Source of the DNA: Cunninghamella blakesleeana
Lineage: Eukaryota > Mucoromycota > Mucoromycetes > Mucorales > Cunninghamellaceae
Reading direction: 5' to 3'
Length of the DNA stretch: 64,000 nt
Assembly: GCA_017871115.1 (NCBI GenBank)
Contig: JAFCIZ010000004.1
Location: 596,501-660,500, forward strand
This document shows, in pieces, positions 16,049 through 31,077 of this stretch; positions within the stretch are counted from its first letter, which is position 1; the number at the start of each line of letters is the position of its first letter. The position numbers and the translations under genes are program-made. Below the pieces are notes generated by a model, which worked only from the letters and a program-made list of their open reading frames with translations, was not told the DNA's origin and did not search any database.

Positions 16049-18279
16049 TTAAAAATTACCATCACCAGAAGAGAAAAGCAATGGGCGATATGGATGGAAT
16101 ATGACATCACGCACTTCAATATCTATGTAACATATATACATATATACATATATATAATTAATTAATAATTATTATCACACACATTCTTTTTTTATTATAT
16201 ATATATATATATACCTTGATGTTCCTTTAAAATAGCAGTAGTTTGACCAGTAAGAATATTAAAAACAAAAATCTGACCGTAAATAGTAGGAGCTAATAAG
16301 TATCGGCCATTACTAGTGACCTTAACAAACCAAGAATTTGAATGATATCTAAAAAATAAAATAAAAACGTACAAGTTAGTTTATATATAAATGTGCATAT
16401 AATTATATCTATCTGACTTACTCTTCATGCTGGTATCGTTTTATTTCCTCTAAAGTGAATTCCTCATTGTCGACTGTAGGGTAATTTAATTTATGCAAAA
16501 TACAACTGTTTGGCTTTGAAGCTATAAATATAAATATATAAGGTTAAGGTTAAGGTTAAAAAGTTGGATTTCTTTTATTTTTTTGTTTATTTATTTTCTT
16601 CTTAATTTTAAAATACTTACAAACACCTTCAGAAACGTCGCATAATTCAGCCCCACGTGTAATAAACCATGCATACTGTTGTCCACTATCCTTATTATTA
16701 TATTCCTCTTCTTTTTTAATAGATTCCCAATATTGGGATTCATCCAACCATTTAATAAATTTGCCACAATCACAATAAGAAGTATACAAATTTTCAAAGG
16801 TCTGTAAAAGCTATATAATAGAAAAATCATTTATAAATGAAATAAAATAAAAAAAAATGAGAACTTTTTACTTTTTAATTTTTTATGATGATGATGATTT
16901 TTATATATGTTGATTTACTTGATTTGTTTCAAAATCATATAATCGTAAATGTTCATCACATGCAGCCATAAAATACTTATTTCCAGTATTAGGTAAAAAG
17001 GATATAGTAAAAGCCATACAAGTGAGTTCATCCACCATGCGATGAGATTCAATTAATGTAATCCAATCATCTGCCATTTTCCACTTTATAATATGTCCAT
17101 CTTCACTTGATGAAATATAATAATTGTCACCATTAAATTGGACAGCCTTTATACTTAAAATTTCTTCATTATGGCCTTCTAACTTCCCTAATAATTTTCC
17201 AGTTTCCAAACTAAATATCTATATAAAAATAGTAAAAAAAAAGTATAAATTTATAGTTAGTACATTATGTTTTTTTTTTTTTTTGTATTTTTTTTGTATT
17301 TCTAATTATTTAAAATCAATACAATTTTTTTTTACTTAATTAATATAAATCACCTTAAGAGGACATGGTAAAATATGATTATCACCATCATCTTCTGACC
17401 ATCTTTGTCTATCTTTTAATTTTCCACCAGCAATAATTATATCAGGTACATCTTCCACAAAATGACCACAAAAGAATTCATCGATATTAGGTTCATCTTT
17501 GTCTCTAATTTTTCTTATTAATTCAAATCCATTTTCAATATCCCAAATTTTAATTGATCCTACAGTTGAAAACGTTGCTAAAAGAAATCCATTATTCGAC
17601 AATGTCATGCTTGTAATAGCACCTATATCAAAACATAGAAAAAGATAAATAATGAATAAATAAGAAAACATCATGATATATTTTTATATTAAATTATGCT
17701 ATACTATATTATATTTATTAAACAAAATATTACCTTGATCACCAATGTTTGAAGGTATTGATTCTAGCTGGTTACCTTCGTTAATTGCACTAATCATATT
17801 CAAATCAGAGTCAGCATGATATTTCCAATATGTATCTGGGTATTTTTCAGCTAATTCCAAAGTACGCTTTTTATCATATCCTTTAATATCACTCTCTTTT
17901 TTCTATTCAATAATACAATACAATACATATAAGCAAACTAGTGAAATATATGTATATATCTTTTCTTTGCTTTCTTTATTAATTTTATTTAACTTACTCT
18001 TTTAATTGTAGCTGCACTAGTAGTAGTTTTTTTGGTTGTCTTTTTTTCTTTCGTCGTTGTCTTTTTAGGAGCTCTTCCTTTTCTTTTTGCTGGAGTGGGC
18101 TTTTCAATAAGATCATCTGAATCAATATTATCTTGATCCATTGTTGTTGTCATATTATTATTATTATTTAACAACTGATCTGATTCTTCTATTAATTCAT
18201 CTGTATCCATATCTTCATCCATTTTGACTGTATCTTCATTGTCAAAAGTTGCTGTTTTTTTATTCTTGGAAACGGCCAT
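16049..18279 (-). CDS. WD40-repeat protein with AT-hook-like basic N-terminus
   Basis: Eight exons on the minus strand: 18279-17998, 17902-17734, 17622-17354, 17218-16919, 16810-16621, 16521-16422, 16348-16215, 16122-16049; 505 residues. Residues 1-94 alternate acidic (DEDMDTDELIEESD) and basic (PAKRKGRAPKKTTTKEK) stretches, the latter AT-hook-like and a likely nuclear signal. The rest shows beta-propeller repeats: GAITSMTLSNNGFLLATFS with GSIKIWDIENG, GHNEEILSIKAVQFNG with SEDGHIIKWK, and a last HPYRPLLFSSGDG. A segment LESIPSNIGDQ precedes the first blade. I do not recognise the specific family; nuclear or chromatin association is an inference from the N-terminus. Intron 5 contains three GGTTAA units. 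Confidence 0.82.
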
Positions 18280-18501
18280 TTATTTATTTATTTATTTATT
18301 TATTTTAACGAAATAGAAAAAAATTATTATTTTTTAAAGAAGAGCAAGAGAAAAAAAAACACGTCAATATGAAAGTTTTTTTTTCGCGCCAAATTTAAAA
18401 TATAAATTTAAAATCCGCATTTTTTATTTTTTTTCATTCCAAGAGGTATCCCAAAAAAAAGACACAAGTAGCTGTAAATCATCACAGTAAGCAATTATCA
18501 C

Positions 18502-18583
<82 letters not shown>

Positions 18584-19797
18584 TAATTAACAAATGAGTC
18601 TTATTATATATAATAAATTAGAAATATAAAAATAGTAATGATTACTGTTATCTTTAATAAAATGCATATATAATGATTATAGAGAGATTTCGGGAAAAGT
18701 GTTTTATTGTCACACTCTTATTTATTTTTTATAAATATGGGATCTTTTATAAACCTAATCTTTTTTTTATTTTCCTATAATCACTTGGCTGACTTTTAAA
18801 GGTTTATTATCTTTATTCTTTTCCTAATACCTTTTCTTCATTATCATCTTCTATTTTTATTAAAAAACAACATTTTTCTATTATTTTATTGTTATGTAGT
18901 TGATATTTTTTTCACTGTAATGCATAACAGAACAATGAATAAAAAATAAAAAATAAAAAATTGAATTCCCGTTTTGATTTAAAATGAATTATGACATAAT
19001 TGTACTTTTTATATTCCATGGATCATCTTCTCTCTTTCTTGCTCTTTCTCTCTCTGCCTCTCTTTCTCTCGCCTAGATTATTATCATGTGAAATACATTC
19101 TTATCCCATTAATCTATTAGTATTTTATATTTTAATAATTAATTTAATCGAAAATCAAAAAGCTTTTTTTTAAGTATCATTTAGAATTTTCTACTCTAAT
19201 ATGAAATAACCCAAATTGTATCAGGAGAAAATAGTGTTATAAAAAAAGCAATCAAACTCATTTCTATTTTATTTTTTATTTTTTTAAAGTTTAAGTTAAA
19301 AATAAAAAGAAGTACACACATATAAATATATATGATGCCATAGTAAGTTTAAATAATTTATATATATGGGGATATTTATATATATAACATGCATTTTCTC
19401 TTTTATTTTTCTTTTTGTGAAATAATGATAATAATAATAACTAATAATGATTGATCTACCATTACAACATACCATTAAAGGTTATAAACTATTCGTCGTA
19501 CTTTCCTTAATTATTTTTCAATGGTTTTAAATCTCCTTGATCTTTTATCGTGTGTTCATTATCCTTTTCAAGCAATTCCATCTACCTCTTCTTTTCTTTT
19601 TTAAAAAAATATAATATATTTTATTTGTTATGATACATAATGGAGAGAGAAATAGAGTAAGAGAGGTAGAAAGAATAGTAATAATAAAAGGAATAAAATA
19701 AAATAAAAATAAAAAAGATGCTAATTAAAAGATAAATAGGGAAAAGAGTGAGAGAGATAGAAAGCCATTAAATAATAAAAATTAGTAAAAAGAAAAA

Positions 19798-19837
<40 letters not shown>

Positions 19838-19895
19838 AATAATACTTAAAACATTATATGAATATATATATTTCTATATAAAACATATTTCAAAA
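18280..19895. other. Long intergenic region, no gene seen
   Basis: About 1.6 kb upstream of the WD40 gene and downstream of the methyltransferase gene (both -). It contains a long TTA microsatellite (18502-18580), a TTTA repeat next to the WD40 start (18281-18303) and an AAT run (about 19801-19836). A pyrimidine-rich patch of TCTC/TCTT lies at about 19029-19072. No coding or RNA gene was recognised. Confidence 0.55.
18502..18580. repeat. TTA trinucleotide microsatellite
   Basis: Uninterrupted ATT/TTA units over about 79 bp in intergenic DNA. Confidence 0.95.
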
Positions 19896-21303
19896 TTAAT
19901 CGTCAACAGGTTTTTGGGCCAAGAAAGCATATAATCCCATATAGGCCTTTGATTGTATCATACCACGTAAGGCACGCCGTAACATGGCAAGAAGTTGTTC
20001 ATCATTTAAATTACTCGATCGTTTTAACCATGGGGCTAACCCTTGGATTTCAGCACTATAGATATTCATAAATCCTTCACCAATTGGTCCACCCCATCCC
20101 AATGGTATTTCTCGGTATTCAGATTGTAATATATTTAATCCATGATCGTTTAGCATCATATCTAATTTTGCACCAGCTGAAGGATCAAGTCCACGGGTAT
20201 TACAAAGAGCTTCAACTATATATATTTATAAATGCAATAAAAGAAAAAATAATAAATAAATATAATTAAATAATCGAATATATATCTAGAACCATTATCG
20301 TTATACATATATTCATTATTATGATTTGTATTTACAGTGTTGTAAAAATCGTTTAACATCTTGATCATCCGAAGTAATTTGCATATCTAAATCAATACAT
20401 TGCAAAACACCACCATCTCGTAATACACGTTTTATTTCTGTCAAGATATATCCCCATTCATTTGTTTTAAAAGCGAGTGAAACGAATCTTAATTGAACAA
20501 AATCTATTATTGATAAAATAAAATAAAGAAAGTGAGTCTATTGATCAATTAATTCATCATTTTTGCTTTTTGTTTTAGTTTTGTTTTTTTCAATTCGATT
20601 ATCATGATTAAACAAATAAATAGATTGATAAATATATATTACCGAAAGCTTTATCAGGAAAAGGTAAGCCTCTTAATACATTTTTTTCAATAAATTCCAG
20701 ATTAGCAGGTCGAATAACTTGAGGCCATACACTGCACATATCTATACCAACAAATTGACAACTAGGATAATCTAAACTTGTTTCGCAAAGCCAGGTAGCT
20801 GGTCCACAGCATACATCTAATATTTGTAATCCACCACCATGAAAATCTAAACGTTTAAGAGCATCAGGCATAACATTACTATATTATATTTTTTTTTAAA
20901 AAAAAAAAAAAAAGAGAGAGAAAGAGAAAGAAAAAGAAGAAATGGGATATATATTTTTAAATGTATTAGTAACTTTAGTATATGACTTATATGTATTTCA
21001 TATAAAATAATAATAATATTAATACTAATATTATCATAATAAAAAGAGATGAGTTGTAAATATATATTACCATCCTAATAATTCTTTTGTAAGGAAATGA
21101 GTTTCATGTAAGCGATCAATTTCTTGGTCATCACGTGGTAACAAATATTGACTACCCTCTACTGCATGATATATACGTCCATCAATTGTTCGTTGTGTAG
21201 GTGAACGTGTAGGTATGTTTTCTTTTGCTGACTTTTTTTGTTTTTGACTAGGTCGTCGTGGATGATTATTAGTTGATATTGATTTCGAAGAACTGTTTCC
21301 CAT
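19896..21303 (-). CDS. SAM-dependent methyltransferase, N-myristoylation-like start
   Basis: Four exons on the minus strand: 21303-21071, 20878-20643, 20503-20336, 20215-19896; 318 residues. The N-terminus MGNSSSKS fits the N-myristoylation consensus (Gly2, Ser6) and is followed by a basic Ser/Pro-rich segment. The Rossmann-type methyltransferase core carries motif I as ILDVCCGPATW (about 97-107), then an acidic motif II region (QFVGIDMC), LPFPDKAFDFVQLRFVSLAF, and EIKRVLRDGGVLQCIDLD, the post-motif III signature of class I methyltransferases. The C-terminal part (IPLGWGGPIGEGF) resembles the fungal methyltransferase type-11 group. The substrate is unknown. If myristoylated it would be membrane-associated; that is an inference from the first eight residues. 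Confidence 0.85.
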
Positions 21304-21969
21304 ATATTTTATTTTTATATTTATTAATGAATATACTTAAAAGAAAAGAATAAGGAAAGAAAAGAATTAAGGAATTTTAAAAGAAAAGAAAAAAAAGTAT
21401 TATAAGGTTTCTTAATAAAAAAAAAAAAAAAGGAAAGAGAAAGAGAAAAAAGAGAGAAAAAAGAATGAGAAAGAAAAAGGTTTTTTTTTTCCTCCTTTGA
21501 GAAAATTTTTAGTTTAAAAAATCAGTGTGTTAAAAAAATGGAAACGAAGGAGTTTTAAAAATAAGTCTTTGTGTAATAATATGAACACTCCTTACCAAAA
21601 TACCTTTTGAACATAATCAACATATGTTATTTTATTTTAACTCCTGACCCATTTTTTCTTCTTTCTATTCTCTAGGATAAACTTTGTTGCCTCTTATAGA
21701 AAATGATCTGGATTAATTAATATTATATCGTCTTTCTCTCTTTCTTTCTTTTTTTTATATATGAATATTGTTTATTATAATATAATATAATATATATATG
21801 TAATTGTTGTAAGAATAAAAATAATAAAATTAAATTTATATTTACATTTATAAAAATAAATGATTTATCATAAGAATAAAAAATAAAAATCGTATTTATA
21901 TATATATATTTGATTATAATAAAAAATATAAATGAATAAGAAATAGATAAAAATAAAAAATAAAACAAA
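21304..21969. other. Intergenic, no gene seen
   Basis: Spacer between two minus-strand genes, with purine-rich GAAAGA/AAAGAG runs (about 21337-21480) and AT-rich DNA. It contains the promoter of the methyltransferase gene. No coding signal was seen. Confidence 0.55.
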
Positions 21970-22795
21970 TTATGAATTTTTATAAAGTATTTCATAGAGA
22001 GCGAAAAACAATGCACCTTGAGTAGCAGAATAACTAATGACTTCAGTAGGAATATGATCACGATCCCAGATAGTACCAGAAAAATATTTCCTTTGAGTAA
22101 TAGTAGCCATTTCCTGCTTCAGTCGATAATATTCATTCACGCCATTCCAATTATAAAGATAATGCAAGATCACAGAATTAAAATTCATTTTTTTCAAACT
22201 CTTTGGAAGGAAACCATATAAATCCACTGTATATCCCAAAGAAAATCCAACCTTTGCTTCTAATTTTTCTTTAAAATTTTTCATTTGAAAAGTGATTCGA
22301 TTGATATTATAACCCATTAATAATAATCCTAATTTAGTATCAATTAAAGATTGATGGCTACCAACACATATTTTATCAAGAAGAATCAGGTATACTTTGC
22401 CATTATCTAAAGTTAAGGCTAAGGCTTTAGGCTGTTGTTGACCTTTGGCACCAGCATGAAAATGAACAGAGAGTGCAAGCGTTAATTCCATTTTACCATC
22501 TTTAGGCTGAGTATCTATGGTTTCAAGCTGATCATATTTTTTGATAACATGTAATTCAAATGCTGATCTTTCATTAAACTCGTAATATTCCCTATAGGTG
22601 TCTTCTATTGGTACAAGTGATGTAACTGATCGACATTTTTCGTTTTCATTTATATTGCTGCTTTTATCATTATCATTATTATTATTATTATCATTATTAT
22701 TATTATCATTATTATTATTATCATTATTATTATCATTATCATTATCATTATTATTATCATTATTATCATTATTACTATCATTATTATCAATATTC

Positions 22796-22862
<67 letters not shown>

Positions 22863-25218
22863 CACTGGCGGTGTTATTTTTTTTGCTTTCAAGTTGCTTC
22901 ATATTACTAAAACCAACCGAATCGTCACCATCTGAATCATCTTCTGTTTCTAAATCATCAGCATCATGTACATTATTTATTTTTGGGCCACGTAATTTGC
23001 CTTTATATTTGGTACCTGTCAATGGAATCATCATCGTAACAGGTTGATCTTCTTCCTTATCCCACCCATTCTCGTTTGATAATTGATAAGTAGATAATGG
23101 AGTAACAGTAGTATTGAATTTCTTTATCGTTGTATTGGAATTTGGTTGTATATCTGATTTTGCTGATAGTGAGGTATCAATTTTTTTTAAATTTTTATCA
23201 TATTCATCCATAGCTGAATCTGCACCCGAATGCCAATCATTAATTGATTTTGCTACAAAATCATTCCATCCTGCATCAATAGGCGCCGTGCTATAAGCAC
23301 CTGTATTTTTGGTATTATATGCCATTCCCCATCGTGGTTGATTATTAATAGATCGAGTAATTTCTGATTCTGGTTCATTTTGATAACTTGGATTACGTTT
23401 TATTTCGGGTACAATTGGTTTCCATCCATCATCTATTCGCTGATCTTCTTTTGATTTTCCTTTTCCTTTTCCTTTTCCTTTTGTTTTTGTATTTGTCAAT
23501 TCTAATTCTTTTCCCCGTCCATCTTTATTATTATGTAAACATCCTTTTGTTGTTGTTGAAAATTCCAAATCACTACCCCATCCACCCCCATTCATATTAT
23601 TAAGATCTACCTCACCCCAGTCTTCAGGTGGAAGGTCTTGATAATCTAATCTATTAGTTGGTTCATATATACTTTCTGAAAAATGAATATCTTCCGCTGT
23701 AGTATTACACGAATCCATGGTGATATTTCCAAGTGTATTATAATCATATATTTCATATGTATCATTATTTATACTTTTATCGCTATTATTATTATTGTTG
23801 TTGTTGTTAGAAAGTGGTGTATATTTTGCATTATTATTTACATTTAATAAATTTGTTGATAATGATGATGCTGATGATGTTAATGATGCTGATGATGCTG
23901 ATGATGTTGATGCTGATGCTGACGTTGATGAATTTGTGGCTGCTGAGCGTTTTGATTTCTTATACTGTTCTTTTAAAGACAACATTTTTGCTTTTTCTAA
24001 ATTTGCTTTAAATATAGGATTATCATCATTAAATACATCCTCCGTTGATTTGCTAGCACTTGCTGAATCATTTTTTTTATCTATAAAATCATCATAGTCA
24101 TTTTGGCTACTGCTATTGCTATTGCTATTGCCATTATTATAGCTATAGTTATTAATATTGTCATCGCAATTGCTGTTGTCACCATCATGATAATAATTTA
24201 CTTCATATAGAGCTTGTTGACGAGCTATCATCCATTTTTGAACAGCTTTAGGAGCTTCCACTTTAGTAATCGTATTTGGCCAATAAAATTCAGATTTCAT
24301 TTCAATATGAGAGGTATTTTCAAATAGAGCAAATAGACTAACGACATCAAACACGGCGTAAATAATAGCACTAGTAGGTAAAGGTTGTTGTAACCAAATA
24401 CAATCTTGATCTCTAAAAGAAAAAGAATTTCCCAAATTTTTAGCATTCATAAAATCGGCATAACCTTCCCAGGAAGAGGCATATTTTGTCATGGCAGTTC
24501 CCAAATTCAACTTATCTACTGCATCAGAATACACTTTTGCTTGTAAATCTAATACCATGTTCATTTCCGTTTTAAATGCTTCTTCAATTGCTTGCGCGTC
24601 AGCACGGACAGCCCAGCCTAAACGATTAATATCCTTATCTTGAAGGATATTAGTTAAATGGCTTCTTAATACCGAGATATCAAAATGATCCACCAAGATA
24701 GCATATCCTAAACGTGCGGAAACAGCTAACTGTAATACTTTTAACAATGGAGCGCCCTTCTTCACTCCTAAAAATTCACAATCAATTGATACATATCTGG
24801 TTTTCAAAATTTCAGTCACTACTTGTTTTAAATCATCCTCAGTCATTACTACTTTGGCTACAATAATATTTTTGTTTGGCAAAATAATATGAACTGTTTT
24901 GTCATCGATCGATATCCAATTTTCACTTAGCTTAGGCGGTATGAATTGTTTTAACTTGTGGTGATGGTGAAATTTGGAAGATTGTGTACTGAAAAGCTGT
25001 GCGTTCATATCTTTTACTTGTTCTTCTCCTTCTTTATTTTTTTCATTACTGTTAAAAAGTAAAACAGAACTGTTTTCTAAAAGCTGTTCTAAAGTTAGGA
25101 TAGCTGTATTGACAAGCTGATGATTATTTTTTTTATAGAGTTTTAATAACGATAAAGTTGCCTGGCATGACTTTATTGTGGTATCAAGATAATTTTCTTT
25201 TGAGAGTGGTATAGACAT
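21970..25218 (-). CDS. DEDDy 3'-5' exonuclease with GW-rich linker and second degenerate exonuclease-like domain
   Basis: One uninterrupted 1082-codon frame. Residues about 125-305 form an RNase D/WRN-type 3'-5' exonuclease: Exo I SIDCEFLG (D146, E148), Exo II GWAVRADAQAI (D207), Exo III YAVFDVVSLF (Y287, D291). All four metal-binding acids and the Tyr are present, so activity is expected. Residues about 340-900 are low complexity (Ser, Asn, Asp; a long poly-Asn encoded by a TTA microsatellite). Within it, residues about 534-720 carry seven isolated Trp, mostly next to Gly and acidic residues (DWGE, GGWGS, DGWK, RWGM, AGWN, DWHSG, NGWD), like Argonaute-binding GW motifs. The C-terminus (about 910-1082) looks like a second exonuclease-like fold; its Exo III-like site reads YSATQ (Gln in place of Asp). 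The overall plan recalls QIP-type exonucleases of RNA silencing, as an inference. Confidence 0.85.
22664..22862. repeat. TTA microsatellite encoding poly-Asn/Asp in the exonuclease gene
   Basis: Imperfect ATT/ATC units (22664-22796) followed by a pure TTA run (about 22797-22862). Read on the minus strand it encodes Asn and Asp tracts in the disordered linker. Confidence 0.95.
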
Positions 25219-25247
25219 TATTACATATATACATATGTGTTTATTTA

Positions 25248-25282
<35 letters not shown>

Positions 25283-25746
25283 AGTGAAAGAGAAAGAAAA
25301 AGGTAGAGAAAAAGTAAAATAAAAAAAATCTCAGCTCTTTCAATTTTTTATGGTCATCTGACCTAAAAATTTAGAGAACGCGTTTATATTTTTTCTCTCT
25401 TTCTCCCTTTTTTTTCTTTTCTTTTCACCATTTTATTTTTTCTTTCTCTTTACTTTTTACATATTCCTTTTTTATTTATTTATTGCTATCGAAATATTAT
25501 ATATATTATATATATTATTTTTCTTTTTGATATTAATATTAATTGAATATTAAATTGAACCATCCTTTTGTAAATAATTCATATCTATATTATATCTTCA
25601 TTTCCTTATCGTTTTTGGTTCATTTTTTTCAGTCTTTTTTTTTTTGTACAATATAAATACAACCGTTTATTATTCACTTATCAATATCAGTTTATGTTAT
25701 AATACTTTATTTTTTTAAAAAAAAAAGATTTATTATAATTAAAATA
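25219..25746. other. Divergent promoter region (exonuclease / Myb gene)
   Basis: Spacer between the minus-strand exonuclease gene and the plus-strand Myb gene. It has an AAT run (about 25257-25282) and pyrimidine-rich TTTCTCTCTTTC stretches. No coding signal was seen. Confidence 0.5.
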
Positions 25747-28544
<2,798 letters not shown>

Positions 28545-28808
28545 TTATATATATATATATATATATAGACGTTCCTTTTTTTCATATATTTTAATTTATT
28601 TATTTCACATTTATTACCAGATCTCTCTCTGTCTCTGCCTCTCTTTCTCTTTATTGTTTTAATTAGAATTATCTCTGCTACTATCATTTTTATTACTATA
28701 TTGTTATATTCATTATTTATATTAACATTTATACTTATATATTTATATTTATATTTTTTAAAAAAAAAAATAAACAGTATGCTATTATTTATTCATTTAA
28801 AAAAATAT

Positions 28809-29951
28809 TTAATTGTCTTTTTTTATTTGCTGTGATAGCAATGTTGGTATATTTTGTCCAAAAGCCTTTAACATATCCATTGTCTCTTGTGTTTTCCTAG
28901 ATTATTAAATAATATAAACATGAATAAATATATATATACATATATATCAAGATGAAAATAATCGTCGGTTATATAGGTACATATATGTTAAATAATAAAA
29001 CTTACTGTTGAATTTCTGCTGTTTGTCTTTTCTTTCGTTCTAATTGTTCTTCCATTAATAACCGTAATGTTTCTCTTGCCTAAACCAATTAATATATACG
29101 ATGGATCAATATATTATTTAATTCCTTATTCATATATATATATATATGAATAACTATATTATATTTTTAAATATATATTTATATTTAAAATCTTACTTGG
29201 TGTGGTCTATACTCATTAAGAATGTGATGCATATTGATAAATATAGTACTGATATTTTCTATTCTTTTACCAAACTATAATAAATATAAATATTATACTG
29301 CTATTAATACACTATATTATATAATATAATATATATATATATATACACATCACGTATTATATTTTATACATCTTACTTCTTCTGGTTGCTTTGCAAGTAC
29401 ATCCAACAATTCTAAAAATTGAACAATTAAAGTTCTATTTAAACGTTTCAATTCTTGAACTCGATCTATAAAATATTAATACATACATACATACGTATAT
29501 TTATGATCTTTAGAATAATAATAATAACAATATAAATATTTAATATTTTAAACTATTATTTATTTTAATATACCTATTTCACCGCTTGGAAAAAGTTGTT
29601 TTATGTTTTGTTCTTCTAAAGTAGGTAACCTATCGTTTACCTATAAATGCACATACATATGTATATATATAAAATTATTGATATACATATGAGTGTGTGT
29701 GTGGATATTTTTTTGTTATAAAATAAACTTACTTTCCAATTTTGATCAAAAACAACATAAGCATCTTCAGGTGGGGTAGGTGGCTCTAGTAATTGTATAG
29801 GAAAATCATTTAGTTGTGGTGCTTTTAATAATTCTTCTGGATAAGTATTTGTTTCCTGAGCCTTTTTTAATCGTTTTATATTTTCACTAGTATATCGTTT
29901 GTAAAATTTAGGTGGTTCTGGCCAAGCGCTACCCGTAGATTGTTGTTCCAT
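28809..29951 (-). CDS. MED7: Mediator complex subunit 7
   Basis: Six exons on the minus strand: 29951-29733, 29640-29574, 29465-29377, 29274-29197, 29079-29006, 28896-28809; 204 residues, normal for MED7. Hallmarks in order: SAWPEPPKFYKRYTSENIKR, the Pro-rich LLEPPTPPEDAYVVF, DRLPTLEEQNIKQLFP, ELKRLNRTLIVQFLELLDVL, and the conserved INMHHILNEYRPHQARETLR followed by MEEQLERKKR. MED7 pairs with MED21 and MED31 in the middle module of Mediator, bridging regulators and RNA polymerase II. All splice phases agree. The first exon has a normal initiation ATG with no upstream in-frame extension visible. Confidence 0.95.
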
Positions 29952-30229
29952 GAGATAAAAAAAATTATAAATAAAGGAAAAAGAAAGGGAGTAGAAAAAA
30001 AATCATATTAGGAGTTTTAAAATAATAATTTTTTTTAAAATAAAATAAAGCTAGCTTTTCATGCAGAATAAAATACAACGTTATAAAATATTTACTATAG
30101 AAGCTATTTATTTATTTAGATGAAACATATATTATATATATATATATACTTTAATTGCCATTATGTTTATATATCTAATAGCAATGTTTAATTTTAAATA
30201 TTATTATATGTTTAGAACAGTTTTATATA

Positions 30230-30527
30230 CTTCAAAAGTTATTTTATTATTAGTAAACCCTTATATTATTGTAACTTTGTTGCTCTTTTATTCAGTATAC
30301 ATTTTATTTTTATTTTATATTACTTTATTTATATAATTGTTGATCATTACCTGATTATGTACTTTGTTATATCTTATATTACTTTATTCATCCAAACTAA
30401 GTTGTCTCTAATTATAAAAGGAGATACTGGTGCTCACTGACGACTAAACTAAACTATAAAACTATCTACTTTCCAAAACTATAAAAGGAAATTCTACTTT
30501 TTAAACAACTAAAAATTATCCACAACA
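30230..30527 (+). mobile_element. Truncated old LTR fragment
   Basis: This segment matches, in reverse complement and with many changes, the old minus-strand LTR around 42840-42930 and 52303-52420: the same run of AACTTAGTTTGG-like, TATAAAAGGAGATACTGGTGCTCACTG and CCAAAACTATAAAAGGAAATTC blocks occurs in both. It ends in ATCCACAACA, the ACA end typical of the LTRs here. The 5' part could not be delimited against MED7 upstream DNA. Confidence 0.55.
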
Positions 30528-30640
30528 CAACTAATAAAATTCATAACACACATATTATTTATATTAATAAAAATAACTCTTACAAATGTCGTCCAAGCGG
30601 ATGATGTTGGCGGTGATTAAATTATTATTTTTTTTCACAA

Positions 30641-30770
30641 CCAAAGTTCTACAACCAAAGTTCTACAACCAAAGTTCTACAACCAAAGTTCTACAACCTA
30701 ATTCCTACAACCAAATTCCTACAACTTAATTCCTACAACCAAAGTTCTACAACCAAATTCCTACAACCTT
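30641..30770. repeat. U3 minisatellite, AACCAAAGTTCTACA type
   Basis: Tandem 15-bp units (AACCAAAGTTCTACA and variants with CTAATTCCTAC and CAAATTCCTAC) about 55 bp inside the start of LTR family C. Units include the short inverted pair AAC...GTT. Confidence 0.85.
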
Positions 30771-31077
30771 TTTCCTCTTTCTCTCCCTAAAAAATTTATT
30801 TTTTGTTTTAATATAAATAGGAAAGAATATTTCTCTTTCTCTTTTGTTTTTTTTCTTTGTCAAATATAAACATAATATTTTTAAATAATAATTTATATAA
30901 TAAATATTTTATTTGTCCAAACCAATTTTTTTATTTTATTTTAACTTTATACTAATTTCTTAATTGAAATCATTTTTATTACTATAACAAATATATTTTA
31001 TTTCTTAAGTGAAATCTCTTTTTATTTATATACAACATATATAAACTTTTATATTTTATTTTTAATTTTATTATTAC

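Noticed and set aside
16541..16560. Interstitial telomere as a sign of chromosome fusion
   Set aside because: Only about three units within an intron; too short for that conclusion.
22598..23047. Long Leu/Ser frame on + and poly-Ile frame on - opposite the exonuclease gene
   Set aside because: Both are shadows of the TTA/ATC microsatellite that encodes poly-Asn in the real frame.
30641..30770. CRISPR-like array
   Set aside because: Units are contiguous 15-mers without unique spacers; they are minisatellites in a eukaryotic LTR.
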